A stretch of 64,000 bases of DNA, taken from Sedimenticola sp. (GTDB taxonomy: Bacteria > Pseudomonadota > Gammaproteobacteria > Chromatiales > Chromatiaceae). The translations under genes were made by a program, and so were the position numbers. The notes beneath the pieces were generated by a model. It made no database searches. It had not been told where the DNA came from and was given only the letters and a program-made list of their open reading frames with translations. The stretch spans positions 62,001-126,000 of the forward strand of contig JALSQZ010000132.1 of the NCBI GenBank assembly GCA_026985055.1, in the 5' to 3' direction. This document shows positions 28,353 through 36,926 of this stretch, piece by piece (within the stretch, counting starts at the first letter, position 1; each line of letters starts with the position of its first letter).

Positions 28353-29722
28353 AGATCATTATTCTTGGCGCCGGGCAGGTGGGCACCAGCGTGGCGGGCA
28401 ATCTGGCCAGCGAAGCCAACGATATCACCGTGGTGGATCAGAACGTCCAGCTGCTTCAGTCCCTGCAGGACAAGCTGGATCTGCGCACCATTCAGGGTTA
28501 TGCGGCGCATCCCGATGTACTCACCCAGGCCGGGGCCGAGGATGCGGAGATGATCATTGCCGTGACCAACAACGACGAAACCAACATGGTGGCCTGTCAG
28601 GTTGCCTGGACCTTGTTCCGCACTCCGCGCAAGATCGCCCGGGTGCGCGCTCCGGAATACAACAAATATCCTTCCCTGTTCAGTCAACGTGGTCTGCCTA
28701 TCGACGTGCTCATCAGTCCGGAACAGCTGGTTACGGACTATATCCAGAGTCTGCTCAAATATCCGGGCGCCCTGCAAGTGCTGGATTTTGCCGGTGGCCT
28801 GGTGCAGCTGGTGGCGGTACGCGCTTATGAGGGTGGTCCCCTGGTAGGGCAGGAATTGCGTGAACTCAACCAGCATCTGCACGCTGGCGAAGCCCGGGTG
28901 GCGGCCATCTACCGGGAAGGCCAGGCCATTCATCCCAAGGGAGACACGGTCATCCAGGAAGATGATGAAGTGTTCTTCATTGCCGCCAAGGAGAATATCC
29001 CGGAAGTGATGAAAGAGCTGCGCCGGGCGGAGAAACCGCATCGCAAGCTGATTTTTGCCGGTGGCGGCAACATTGGCCGGCGTCTTGCAGAACGGCTGGA
29101 GAAGGACTACCGGGTCAAGATCATCGAACAGGACCCGGGACGCGCCGCGGCGGTGGCGGAACAATTGCGCCATACCATCGTCCTGGAGGGGAATGCGGCA
29201 GATGAAGACCTGCTGCTGGAAGAGAATATCGAGGAGACCGACGTATTCTGCGCGGTCACCAACGACGATGAGGCCAATATCCTGTCCGCCATGCTGGCCA
29301 AGCGTCTCGGAGCGCGCAGCGTCATGGCGCTCATCAACCGCACCGCCTACGTGGATCTGGTGGAAGCCGGCAGCATCGATGTGGCCATTTCTCCCCAGCA
29401 GGCCACCATCGGCACTCTTCTCACCCATGTGCGCCGGGGAGACGTAGTCATGGTGCATTCCCTGCGCCGGGGCGCCGCCGAGGCCATCGAGGCCATCGCC
29501 CATGGCGACCGGCATTCCTCCAAGGTCGTGGATCGCGCCATTGGCGCCATTCACCTGCCCAAGGACACCAGCATCGCCGCCATAGTACGGGGTGGGGAAG
29601 TCATCATCGCGCATCATGACACCATCATCAAATCGGAGGATCATGTCATCATGTTTCTGGTGGACAAGCGGCGCATTGCTGAGGTGGAAAAGCTGTTTCA
29701 GGTTGGTATCACCTTTCTCTGA
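28349..29722 (+). CDS. trkA: Trk potassium uptake system peripheral protein TrkA
   Basis: 457 aa. Two RCK halves are present, each a Rossmann NAD-binding domain (IILGAGQVGTSVAGNL at the N-terminus; FAGGGNIGRRLAERLE near 235) followed by a TrkA-C domain. It binds NAD(H)/ATP and gates the TrkH channel on the cytoplasmic face. It overlaps ntrX by 4 bases. The ntrYX-trkAH order is common in gamma/betaproteobacteria and suggests co-transcription. Confidence 0.97.
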   Translation: MKIIILGAGQVGTSVAGNLASEANDITVVDQNVQLLQSLQDKLDLRTIQGYAAHPDVLTQAGAEDAEMIIAVTNNDETNMVACQVAWTLFRTPRKIARVRAPEYNKYPSLFSQRGLPIDVLISPEQLVTDYIQSLLKYPGALQVLDFAGGLVQLVAVRAYEGGPLVGQELRELNQHLHAGEARVAAIYREGQAIHPKGDTVIQEDDEVFFIAAKENIPEVMKELRRAEKPHRKLIFAGGGNIGRRLAERLEKDYRVKIIEQDPGRAAAVAEQLRHTIVLEGNAADEDLLLEENIEETDVFCAVTNDDEANILSAMLAKRLGARSVMALINRTAYVDLVEAGSIDVAISPQQATIGTLLTHVRRGDVVMVHSLRRGAAEAIEAIAHGDRHSSKVVDRAIGAIHLPKDTSIAAIVRGGEVIIAHHDTIIKSEDHVIMFLVDKRRIAEVEKLFQVGITFL

Positions 29723-29769
29723 TACCAGCTGGGACAGCCTTCCTTTTCCGAACCGCGCGGGTTTCCTTC

Positions 29770-31221
29770 ATGCACCTGACCGTCGTACAGCGCATATTGG
29801 GCCTGTTGCTGATGCTGTTCAGCATTACCATGCTGTCGCCCCTGCTGGTCTCTCTGGGCTATGGCGATGGGGCATGGCCGGCTTTTGCAAGCGCGTTTGG
29901 CATGACCCTGGTGGTGGGACTGATCAGCTGGTTGCCGGTGCGCAACCAATACCGGGAGCTGCGCCTGCGGGATGGATTCCTGGTGGTGGTCATGTTCTGG
30001 ACCGTACTTTCTGCCACCGGCGCATTGCCCTTTGCTCTGGCCGAGCATCCGCGCCTGTCTGTTACGGATGCCTTTTTTGAATCCGTCTCCGGCCTGACCA
30101 CCACCGGGGCGACGGTGATCGTGGGGCTGGATGAACTGCCCAGATCCATTCTCTACTACCGCCAGCAGTTACAGTGGCTGGGAGGCATGGGTATCATTGT
30201 GCTGGCGGTGGCGGTGCTGCCCATGCTGGGCATCGGTGGCATGCAGTTGTACCGGGCGGAAACCCCGGGACCCATCAAGGATTCCAAACTTACGCCGCGT
30301 ATCACCGAAACGGCCAAGGCGCTGTGGTACATCTATCTGGGCCTGACTCTGGCTTGCGCCCTGGCTTACTGGCTGGCGGGCATGACGGTTTTTGATGCCG
30401 TGAGTCATGCCTTTTCCACGGTGGCCATCGGTGGCTTTTCCACCCATGATGCGAGCATGGGCTATTTTGACAGTACCTCCATTTATCTGGTGGGTGTGCT
30501 GTTCATGTTTTTGGCGGGCATCAATTTCGCCCTGCATTTTTCCGTGGTGCGGCAGAAGAGCCTGCGAGTGTACTGGCGGGATTCGGAATTCCGTTTTTAT
30601 CTGCTCATCATGTTCTCGGTCATCGCCGTCACCACTGGCGGCCTGCATTACCATGCCACTCACGGAAGTTTTCAGGAAAACTTCGTCCATGGCCTGTTTC
30701 AGGCGGTTTCCATTGGCACCACGGCGGGGTTTACCACGGCGGAGTGGCACAACTGGCCAGGGTTCATCGCGATTCTGCTGCTGTTTTCCAGCTTTGTGGG
30801 AGGCTGTGCCGGCTCCACCGGCGGCGGCATCAAGGTGATTCGCTTTTTGTTGCTGATCAAGCAGGGGGTACGCGAGATCACCCGTCTGGTGCATCCCAAC
30901 GCCCAGATTCCCGTGCGCGTGGGCGAAAAGAGCATCCCGCCCCGGGTGGTGGAGGCCGTCTGGGGCTTTTTTGCCCTGTATGTGGCCAGCTTCACCTTCA
31001 TGTATCTGCTCCTCGCCGCTACCGGCATCGACCTGATGACCGCCTTCTCCGCCGTCGCCGCCAGTATCAATAATCTGGGGCCGGGGCTGGGTGAGGTGGG
31101 AACCAACTATGCCAGCCTGCATGATCCGGCCAAGTGGATACTCTGCTTCGCCATGCTGCTGGGCAGGTTGGAGATCTTTACCCTGCTGGTGTTGCTGACG
31201 CCGGTGTTCTGGCGGCATTGA
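29770..31221 (+). CDS. trkH: Trk potassium uptake channel subunit TrkH
   Basis: 483 aa, inner membrane. About ten membrane spans in four repeated pore units with selectivity-filter segments containing SGLTTTGAT, TVAIGGFSTHD, TTAGFTTAEW and NLGPGLGEVG. Uses TrkA for gating. It begins 47 bp after trkA. A separate promoter for the following gene begins right after its stop. Confidence 0.96.
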   Translation: MHLTVVQRILGLLLMLFSITMLSPLLVSLGYGDGAWPAFASAFGMTLVVGLISWLPVRNQYRELRLRDGFLVVVMFWTVLSATGALPFALAEHPRLSVTDAFFESVSGLTTTGATVIVGLDELPRSILYYRQQLQWLGGMGIIVLAVAVLPMLGIGGMQLYRAETPGPIKDSKLTPRITETAKALWYIYLGLTLACALAYWLAGMTVFDAVSHAFSTVAIGGFSTHDASMGYFDSTSIYLVGVLFMFLAGINFALHFSVVRQKSLRVYWRDSEFRFYLLIMFSVIAVTTGGLHYHATHGSFQENFVHGLFQAVSIGTTAGFTTAEWHNWPGFIAILLLFSSFVGGCAGSTGGGIKVIRFLLLIKQGVREITRLVHPNAQIPVRVGEKSIPPRVVEAVWGFFALYVASFTFMYLLLAATGIDLMTAFSAVAASINNLGPGLGEVGTNYASLHDPAKWILCFAMLLGRLEIFTLLVLLTPVFWRH

Positions 31222-31228
31222 TTTGAAT

Positions 31229-31255
31229 TTGACAGGATGCGGGGGGGGGTAACAT
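31229..31255 (+). promoter_or_regulatory. Promoter with a G9 homopolymer in the -35/-10 spacer
   Basis: A perfect TTGACA (31229-31234) is followed by a 15-base spacer containing nine consecutive G (31241-31249), then TAACAT (31250-31255) as the best -10. A -10 position 2 bases further right does not match better. The spacer length would shift with gain or loss of G residues, and 17 is optimal for sigma-70. It drives the gene at 31292. Confidence 0.55.
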
Positions 31256-31291
31256 CAAACTTACATTTATCAAGGATATAAGGAGATTGTG

Positions 31292-31810
31292 ATGAAATTT
31301 GGAAAGTGGTTTGTCTTTGTACTGCTTTTGAGTGTTTGGGGGCAATTGGCTGCAAACGAGGATGTCGGCAGAACAAAGGCGGGATCTTCACCCAATCTGG
31401 ACCTGGATATTCCCAGCTGGGTGGATGAAAAAGCCAGCGGGCAGTTTGAACCGGGCAGGATTCCTGTATATGCGGTGGCGATGGAGGTTCATGTCGGGGG
31501 AGAGATCTTGCAAAAACAATTTGGTGTATTGGCGGGTGAGACCGCTAGTTTGAAATTCCTGGATGAAGACGCAAGGAAAGGTTATGAAATTCGGGTGATA
31601 ACACCAGAAGAAACCCATGATTTTGGTGGCCGAACCTATGGCAACATCAAGCTGATGGTGGTGCGCAACGGAGAACGGCGGGAAATTTTGACGGAACCAT
31701 CGTTGATGTTGCCCATGGACGGGGAGACTGTGTTTGTAGCGCTGCAAGGAGATGAAGGATCAGGTGTTTCCATAGAGATGACAGCCAAACAACTGTTTGT
31801 TGAAAAATAG
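31292..31810 (+). CDS. Small secreted protein of unknown function
   Basis: 172 aa from ATG 31292, seven bases after AAGGAG. The signal peptide is MKFGKWFVFVLLLSVWGQLA followed by AN. The mature protein has a short Pro/Asp segment (SPNLDLDIPSWVDE) and then about 120 residues of alternating beta-type sequence (YAVAMEVHVGGEILQKQFGV; IKLMVVRNGERREILTEPS) suggesting a compact beta-sandwich. No family is recognised. It is monocistronic, convergent with the minus-strand gene at 31888. Confidence 0.7.
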   Translation: MKFGKWFVFVLLLSVWGQLAANEDVGRTKAGSSPNLDLDIPSWVDEKASGQFEPGRIPVYAVAMEVHVGGEILQKQFGVLAGETASLKFLDEDARKGYEIRVITPEETHDFGGRTYGNIKLMVVRNGERREILTEPSLMLPMDGETVFVALQGDEGSGVSIEMTAKQLFVEK

Positions 31811-31887
31811 GGGGTGATGCTGTGAAAAAAAATGGAGTCCCCTGCTGCTACATCCGATAGTGGGGCAAGGTGTGAATTCCAGAGCGG

Positions 31888-32310
31888 TCAGGGGGAGGGA
31901 ATACCATGCTGCATCAGCCAGTCCCGATCCAGCTCCCACTGCACCTGCCTGATTTCGGGATTTTTCAGGACGATGGCCTTGGCGCGTTTCTGGGTGCTTG
32001 CCAGTTGCTCCTGCAGTTCCTGGAACAGGGGAGAGGCGGGATCGGAATTGCCCAGACCGGGGAAGATCTTGTCCAGTACCTGGGCCACGGGCACGGCGCT
32101 GGAGCGTGGTGTACTCATGATGGCCACGCCATTGCTGACGCGCCGCACCCGGAAGGGATAGGGAAAGCTGCCCACCTGTTGATCCGCTTCCAGCCGGTCG
32201 TTCAGGTCGGAGACGATGGGCGGTTCATACAGGGCGATAGCGATCAGCACTAGAACTGCGGTGAGCAGTACGCCAGCATAAATCTTCGTGCCTCTGTCGA
32301 GTTCAGGCAT
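31888..32310 (-). CDS. Single-pass membrane protein of unknown function
   Basis: 140 aa. One membrane helix is at about 10-28 (IYAGVLLTAVLVLIAIALYE) behind a short N-terminus. The rest, presumably periplasmic, includes ADQQVGSFPYPFRVRRVSNG and a helical C-terminal region (FQELQEQLASTQKRAKAIVL). I recognise no domain. Its ATG sits exactly at the stop of yajQ, so the two are likely co-translated. Confidence 0.7.
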   Translation of the reverse strand: MPELDRGTKIYAGVLLTAVLVLIAIALYEPPIVSDLNDRLEADQQVGSFPYPFRVRRVSNGVAIMSTPRSSAVPVAQVLDKIFPGLGNSDPASPLFQELQEQLASTQKRAKAIVLKNPEIRQVQWELDRDWLMQHGIPSP

Positions 32311-32792
32311 CAGTCGCGGAAGTTCTTGAATTGCAGGGGCAGGCCGTAATCTTTCTCCCGCAGAAGGGCGATCACCTTTTGCAGGTCGTCACGCTTCTTG
32401 CCGGTGACGCGCACCTGATCGCCCTGAATTTGCGCCTGCACCTTGAGCTTGGCGTTTTTGATCTCCTTGACGATTTTCTTCGCCACGTCGGGCTCGATAC
32501 CCTGTTGCACCAGCACCTGCTGACGGGCGGCGTTGAGACTGGTCTGGGGATCCTTTACATCCAGAGCTTTTACGTCCACGCCGCGTTTGGCCAGCTTTTC
32601 CCGCAGAATGTCCAGCATCTGCTGTAGCTGAAACTCCTGTTCCGCTTCGAGCTTGATTTCGTTTTCATTGTGCTCGTAGCTGGCGTTGACGCCTTTGAAG
32701 TCGAAACGGGTGTCGATCACCCGCTTGGCCTGATCCACGGCGTTGCGCACTTCCTGCAGATCCACTTCGGAAACGATATCGAATGAGGGCAT
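32310..32792 (-). CDS. yajQ: YajQ-family nucleotide-binding protein
   Basis: 160 aa, usual length. Begins [20 protein letters not shown] and contains [13 protein letters not shown] and [20 protein letters not shown], hallmarks of the YajQ fold (two ferredoxin-like domains). Some family members bind cyclic di-GMP and others have been linked to RNA or phage. The effector here is unknown. Cytoplasmic. Confidence 0.95.
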   Translation of the reverse strand: MPSFDIVSEVDLQEVRNAVDQAKRVIDTRFDFKGVNASYEHNENEIKLEAEQEFQLQQMLDILREKLAKRGVDVKALDVKDPQTSLNAARQQVLVQQGIEPDVAKKIVKEIKNAKLKVQAQIQGDQVRVTGKKRDDLQKVIALLREKDYGLPLQFKNFRD

Positions 32793-32862
32793 CTTTTACT
32801 CCGGATTTTGACCATGCGCAAAGGCTAACATTTCCGAAGCAGCAGAAAAAGCCAGCGTCTAT

Positions 32863-33399
32863 TCAGCCTTCCACCAGGGCACGCAGTTTCTTGCGCGCGC
32901 GGAACAAACGGGTGCCGGCGCCGGCCACGGAGATACCCAGTTCGGCGGCGATTTCCTTTTGTGAATAGCCATGGATGATTTGCAACAGCAGAGGTTCCCG
33001 GTAGTCGTCGGGGAGTTCAGCAATCGCATTGCGCAGCACGAAGGCTTCGGTGGAAGTGTCGTAATCCCGGTGGTTGTCCGCCAGGGCTTCGGTGGGCATG
33101 GCGCTGAACTGGGGCTGAAAACGTTCGAAACGGCGGGCGTTCTCCCGGCGCAATATGGTGATCAGCCAACCCTTGGCCGCTTCGGGTTTTTGCAGTTTGT
33201 CCATGGATTTCCAGGCTCTGAGCATGGTTTCCTGAAGCAGGTCGTCCGCCACGGACGGATCATGCACCAGCCAGCATGCGTAGCGGAACAGATCATCCAT
33301 ATGCCTGCCTATGAGAGCCTGAAAACGTGCTTCACGGGCAGCTCGGGTTTCGGTTCCAGTCTGGTTTTCAGCGCTGAAGTGGGTGCTTTCTGTTCTCAT
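32863..33399 (-). CDS. ECF-type sigma-70 factor without an adjacent anti-sigma gene
   Basis: 178 aa. Region 2 (MDDLFRYACWLVHDPSVADD, LLQETMLRAWKS, GWLITILRRENARRF) and region 4 (LPDDYREPLLLQIIHGYSQK, EIAAELGISVAGAGTRLFRA) are clear. It resembles the RpoE-like ECF class. No cognate anti-sigma gene is next to it: the upstream gap (33400-33678) has no gene and downstream is yajQ 70 bp away. Targets are unknown. Confidence 0.9.
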   Translation of the reverse strand: MRTESTHFSAENQTGTETRAAREARFQALIGRHMDDLFRYACWLVHDPSVADDLLQETMLRAWKSMDKLQKPEAAKGWLITILRRENARRFERFQPQFSAMPTEALADNHRDYDTSTEAFVLRNAIAELPDDYREPLLLQIIHGYSQKEIAAELGISVAGAGTRLFRARKKLRALVEG

Positions 33400-33678
33400 G
33401 GTCGTGCGTCCTGGTGGTTGTCGCGGTGCTTTGCAATAGAACTAGCACGACCCGTGCCAATTGTGTTTTTGCCCATTTGAAACAATCCCTGTCCCGGGTT
33501 GCGTCGCAAACTGAAAAGCTGGTTGCCGGGGTTTTTATCGTTTTTTCAATTGCTTATATTTTTCCATGAGAGCTGGTATTGGTGCGTTACCAGGCCGTTC
33601 CGGCTTTTCGGAGTGTTTTCCCGGTAATGAAATGAGCGTAACGTTTCGTGCGATGATGCCGCTGAAGGTAACGACTCG
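33400..33678. other. Intergenic gap between the ECF sigma gene and the NtrC-type gene
   Basis: 279 bp. It should hold the promoter of the minus-strand ECF gene and the 3' end of the activator transcript. I see no gene, no strong hairpin and no clear ECF-type -35 (GGAAC) motif. Confidence 0.4.
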
Positions 33679-35031
33679 TTACTTTTTTTCCGGGCCTACC
33701 CGGAGTTTGTATTTGCGGATCTTCCGATCCAGCGCCGGTCGGGAGATACCCAGGATGCGGCAACTGTTGGCCTTGTGTCCCTGGGTGTGATCCAGCACTT
33801 TCTGGATATGCCGGGCTTCCACTTCTTCCAGGGTTTGCAGAGGGGCGTCTTCAACCTGGTCTGTGCCTGGTTCCGTGCCACGATCCGCATGGAAACGAAT
33901 CAGATCGGCGGATATGCTGCCATCCCGGGCCTGAACCAGCGCCTGGGTGAGCACGTTCTCCAGTTCCCGGACATTGCCCGGCCAGGGATGGCGCTGCAGT
34001 TTGCGCATGGCTTCATCGTCCAGGAGCGGTGCTGGCCGCTGCATTTTTTGTGCGGCGCGACCCAGCAGGGCCTGCACCAGCAGGGGGATGTCTTCGCTGC
34101 GCTCGCGCAGAGGCGGCAGTTGAATATTGATGACATCCAGCCGATAGGCCAGATCTTCACGGAACAGGCCTTCCCGGGCAGCCTGGAAGAGATCCCGGTG
34201 GGTGGCGGCAATGATACGCGCATTTACCGCGATGCTGCGGTTGCCGCCTACCGGTTCCACGCATTGTTCCTGCAAGGCGCGCAACAGTTTGGCCTGCAAA
34301 TGGGGTGCCAGCTCCCCGATCTCGTCCAGGAACAGGGTACCGTTGTGCGCCTGCTGGAAACGCCCGGGCTTGTCGGCACTGGCGCCGGTGAACGCTCCCT
34401 TGACGTGACCGAACAGCTCGCTTTCGAGCAGATTGTCCACGATGGCGGCACAGTTGATGGCAATGAAGCGACCCTCCCTCCCGCTGTATTGGTGAATCAG
34501 GCGGGCGACGATTTCCTTGCCGGTGCCGGATTCGCCACTGATGAGCACGGTGGCGCTGCTCTGCGCCGACAGGGCGATCTGCTTGCTCACTTCCAGCATG
34601 GCCTGACTGCGCCCGATGAGCTCGCGGATATTGGGTTCTGCGGGGTCGGATTTGGCCGCGATGCTCGGGGTCCAGGCCAGGGCCTTGTCTACTGCTTGCT
34701 GCAGGATGCGTGTCTTAACCGGTTTGTGGATGAAATCCATGGCTCCCTGCTGAATGGACTGGATGGCCAGTTCCAGGTCATGAACCCCGGTCATCATGAT
34801 GATGCGCGCATCCGGGTGTCGTTCCAGGATTTTGGGGATCAGTTCGCTGCCCAGCCCATCCGGAAGCTGTTGATCCAGCAATACCAGGTTCGGTTTGCGG
34901 GATGAGAGCTGCTCCAGGGCCTCCTCACAGCTGTGAGCGGCCCGCACGTCCATTCCCTGGTCTTCGAAATGGAGGGTCAGCATCTGGCTCAGGGAGCTGT
35001 CGTCTTCGATGATCAGCAGTTCATGATTCAT
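33679..35031 (-). CDS. Sigma-54-dependent response regulator (NtrC type)
   Basis: 450 aa from ATG 35031, overlapping the DUF423 stop (ATGA). The receiver domain has Asp53 (LVLLDQQLPDG). The AAA+ domain is complete: Walker A GESGTGKE, LFGHVKGAFTGAS with the sigma-54 contact loop, Walker B GTLFLDEIGE, and NFREDLAYR-type arginine fingers (LFREDLAYRLDV). A Fis-type helix-turn-helix ends the protein (SCRILGISRPALDRKIRKYK). No sensor kinase is adjacent. rpoN is encoded at 48842-50299 in the same window. Confidence 0.95.
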   Translation of the reverse strand: MNHELLIIEDDSSLSQMLTLHFEDQGMDVRAAHSCEEALEQLSSRKPNLVLLDQQLPDGLGSELIPKILERHPDARIIMMTGVHDLELAIQSIQQGAMDFIHKPVKTRILQQAVDKALAWTPSIAAKSDPAEPNIRELIGRSQAMLEVSKQIALSAQSSATVLISGESGTGKEIVARLIHQYSGREGRFIAINCAAIVDNLLESELFGHVKGAFTGASADKPGRFQQAHNGTLFLDEIGELAPHLQAKLLRALQEQCVEPVGGNRSIAVNARIIAATHRDLFQAAREGLFREDLAYRLDVINIQLPPLRERSEDIPLLVQALLGRAAQKMQRPAPLLDDEAMRKLQRHPWPGNVRELENVLTQALVQARDGSISADLIRFHADRGTEPGTDQVEDAPLQTLEEVEARHIQKVLDHTQGHKANSCRILGISRPALDRKIRKYKLRVGPEKK

Positions 35032-35414
35032 GTCCTGTTTCCGTATTTCCATCCGGCAATGGCCAGCAGCAGCCATCCTGTCAGTAAAGACAGGCCGCCA
35101 AGGGGAGTTATTGCACCCAGGATGCGTATTCCACTGAGCGAGAGGCCGTACAGGCTGCCGCTGAACAGCAGTATGCCGAGAAAGAAGCTGATGCCGGCCC
35201 AGTACAGGCCGCGGCTGGGCGCCAGGTGCATGAGCAGGCCGCAGAAGAGCAATGCCAGGGCATGCAGGCTCTGGTAGTGGACCGCCTTGTTGAATATGTC
35301 GAACATCCGGGGGCTGAGCTGGTCGCGTAGTATGTGGGTGCCAAATGCGCCAAAAGCAACGCTCAGAAAGCCGCTCAGGGCGCCCAGGGAGAGGAACAGC
35401 CGGGCGGTTTTCAT
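35028..35414 (-). CDS. DUF423 membrane protein
   Basis: 128 aa. Four membrane helices, beginning LFLSLGALSGFLSVAFGAFG and then THILRDQLSP, HYQSLHALALLF, AGISFFLGILLFSGSLYGLS and ITPLGGLSLLTGWLLLAIAG. This matches the DUF423/YwdK-like family of small inner-membrane proteins of unknown function. Overlaps by 4 bases with the genes on both sides, forming the trx-HEAT/DUF423/activator operon. Confidence 0.9.
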   Translation of the reverse strand: MKTARLFLSLGALSGFLSVAFGAFGTHILRDQLSPRMFDIFNKAVHYQSLHALALLFCGLLMHLAPSRGLYWAGISFFLGILLFSGSLYGLSLSGIRILGAITPLGGLSLLTGWLLLAIAGWKYGNRT

Positions 35415-36046
35415 GACGACAGGTTCTCCAGGGCTTCACGGGCGATTTCGCGCACGTCCGCCTGAGGGTCGTCCAGCAGGGGTTGCAGCCATTCCCGGGC
35501 TTCCGGATTGGCCGAAAGACCCAGATAATAGGCTGCATCGCCGCGGATGTTGGCTTTTTCCGAACGGGTGAGCGCGCCCAGTTCCGGCGCCAGCTGTCGC
35601 AGGGCCTCGCTGCCCGCCATTTCTTCGAAAAGGGCGCTTACACCGAAGCTTACTCCCAGGGAATTGTCCTCGCGCTGCATCAACTTGAGCAATTCCGGCA
35701 GTTGTTCCGGGTGGTCGCGCAAATAGCGGATGGCCTCATCCATCTGCTGTTGTTCCAGCAATTCACGGATATAATCGGCGCTGGAATCACCGCTGGCGGC
35801 TTTTTCCGCCCATTTTCGAATTTCTCCCAGGCTGTAGTTGCCGGCCAGTTCATAATGGCCGATACGCATCCAGGGAACAGAGCGGGTGCCGGCCTGCCGC
35901 GCCGCTTCGGGGTGGACGGCGATATTGACGACCTCGAGGCGGCCTATGTCGCCTTGCTTGATCAGCTCGGCCAGACTGCCGAGTACGGATTGGCAATGGG
36001 GGCAGCCGGGAGCGATGAGAAGCAGGGTGTCAGGCGGGTTGTTCAT
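35411..36046 (-). CDS. Thioredoxin-like domain fused to HEAT-type repeats
   Basis: 211 aa. The N-terminal ~80 residues are a thioredoxin fold: LLLIAPGCPHCQS with Cys15 and Cys18 (CPHC active site), VVNIAVHPEAARQAGTRSVP and the cis-Pro of SVPWM. The second half (about 125-211) contains helical repeats with a typical HEAT pattern (NIRGDAAYYLGL; ADVREIAREALENL). No signal peptide, so cytoplasmic. CPHC is the motif of DsbA-like or other dithiol-disulfide proteins. A redox-controlled adaptor is a plausible inference. It is the first gene of its operon, divergent from aprBA. Confidence 0.85.
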   Translation of the reverse strand: MNNPPDTLLLIAPGCPHCQSVLGSLAELIKQGDIGRLEVVNIAVHPEAARQAGTRSVPWMRIGHYELAGNYSLGEIRKWAEKAASGDSSADYIRELLEQQQMDEAIRYLRDHPEQLPELLKLMQREDNSLGVSFGVSALFEEMAGSEALRQLAPELGALTRSEKANIRGDAAYYLGLSANPEAREWLQPLLDDPQADVREIAREALENLSS

Positions 36047-36402
36047 GATCTATTTGATTTGGATCAGTTGCAGTTTTTCCCGGAATGCGGGGCCGAGGGC
36101 TGATTTTACCCCTAATTGGTTGATTTCCAAGCTCCATAAGTATTACAGATAAAGCCTCTTTATGCCTGCCAGATGTAAAACTGTTTGGCGTTTTGGGGCC
36201 TGAGAAACTATTTTTACTCACCCTATATTGCCCTGGGCGGCCTTGCGCTGTGGTTTGTTCGCCGCGACCGAGTGTTTCCCAAAGAGGGTGACTAGAGATT
36301 TTTTGGAGCGAGTGGCCCTTTGTGGTTTACTTGTTCCGAATTGAAAAGAAGACCGCTTCGGCGGTGAATATTCACTGCAGTGTAAACTAAGGAGAACTAT
36401 CG
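36047..36402 (+). promoter_or_regulatory. Divergent intergenic/leader region of aprBA
   Basis: 356 bp between the thioredoxin-HEAT gene and aprB. It contains the UUCG hairpin at 36352-36365 and a strong ribosome site AAGGAGAA (about 36389-36396). The exact promoter hexamers cannot be set with confidence, although TATATT near 36225 is a candidate -10. No gene is seen. Confidence 0.4.
36352..36365 (+). promoter_or_regulatory. UUCG-tetraloop hairpin in the aprB leader
   Basis: ACCGC-TTCG-GCGGT is a 5-bp stem with the very stable UUCG loop, 37 bases before the aprB start. If transcribed it could protect the mRNA 5' region or shape translation initiation. Confidence 0.5.
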
Positions 36403-36876
36403 ATGCCTACATTTGTGCGTACCGATAAGTGCGATGGCTGCAAGGGTCAGGACAAGACCGCTTGCATGTACATTTGCCCACACGACCTCATGAAACTCGA
36501 CATGGACGGCTCCCTGACCGGCCATGCGATGAAGTCTTTCAACCAGGAGCCTGATCAGTGCTGGGAATGCTATTCCTGCGTCAAGATCTGCCCTCAGAAC
36601 GCTATCGAAGCGCGTCCCTACGCCGATATCGTACCTCTGGGTGCTTCCGTACAGCCCTTGCGTGGTACTGATTCCATCATGTGGACCATCAAGTTCCGTA
36701 ACGGCACCATGAAGCGTTTCAAGTTCCCCATCCGGACCACTCCGGAAGGTTCTATTGATCCTTATGGCAACAAGCCTGCCGCTGAAATCGGCAAGATTGG
36801 CGAGCCGGGTTTCTTCAACCACAATGAGCAAAACGGCTACCGCGATGGAGATGCCAGCGAGCTGATCTGCAAGTAA
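36403..36876 (+). CDS. aprB: Adenylylsulfate (APS) reductase beta subunit
   Basis: 157 aa. Iron-sulfur subunit of dissimilatory APS reductase, which in sulfur oxidizers works in the sulfite + AMP to APS direction. Two [4Fe-4S] clusters are indicated by C10, C13, C21 and C25 (CDGCKGQDKTACMYICP) and C53, C56, C59 and C63 (CWECYSCVKICP). The C-terminal tail (about 75-157) wraps AprA in known structures. Codon use is strongly biased, unlike neighbours, suggesting high expression. aprA follows after 50 bp with its own ribosome site (AGAGGTAAAT). Confidence 0.98.
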   Translation: MPTFVRTDKCDGCKGQDKTACMYICPHDLMKLDMDGSLTGHAMKSFNQEPDQCWECYSCVKICPQNAIEARPYADIVPLGASVQPLRGTDSIMWTIKFRNGTMKRFKFPIRTTPEGSIDPYGNKPAAEIGKIGEPGFFNHNEQNGYRDGDASELICK

Positions 36877-36926
36877 ATCATTGATCTGATCATTCATAGA
36901 ATCTTAATACTTTAGAGGTAAATAAC

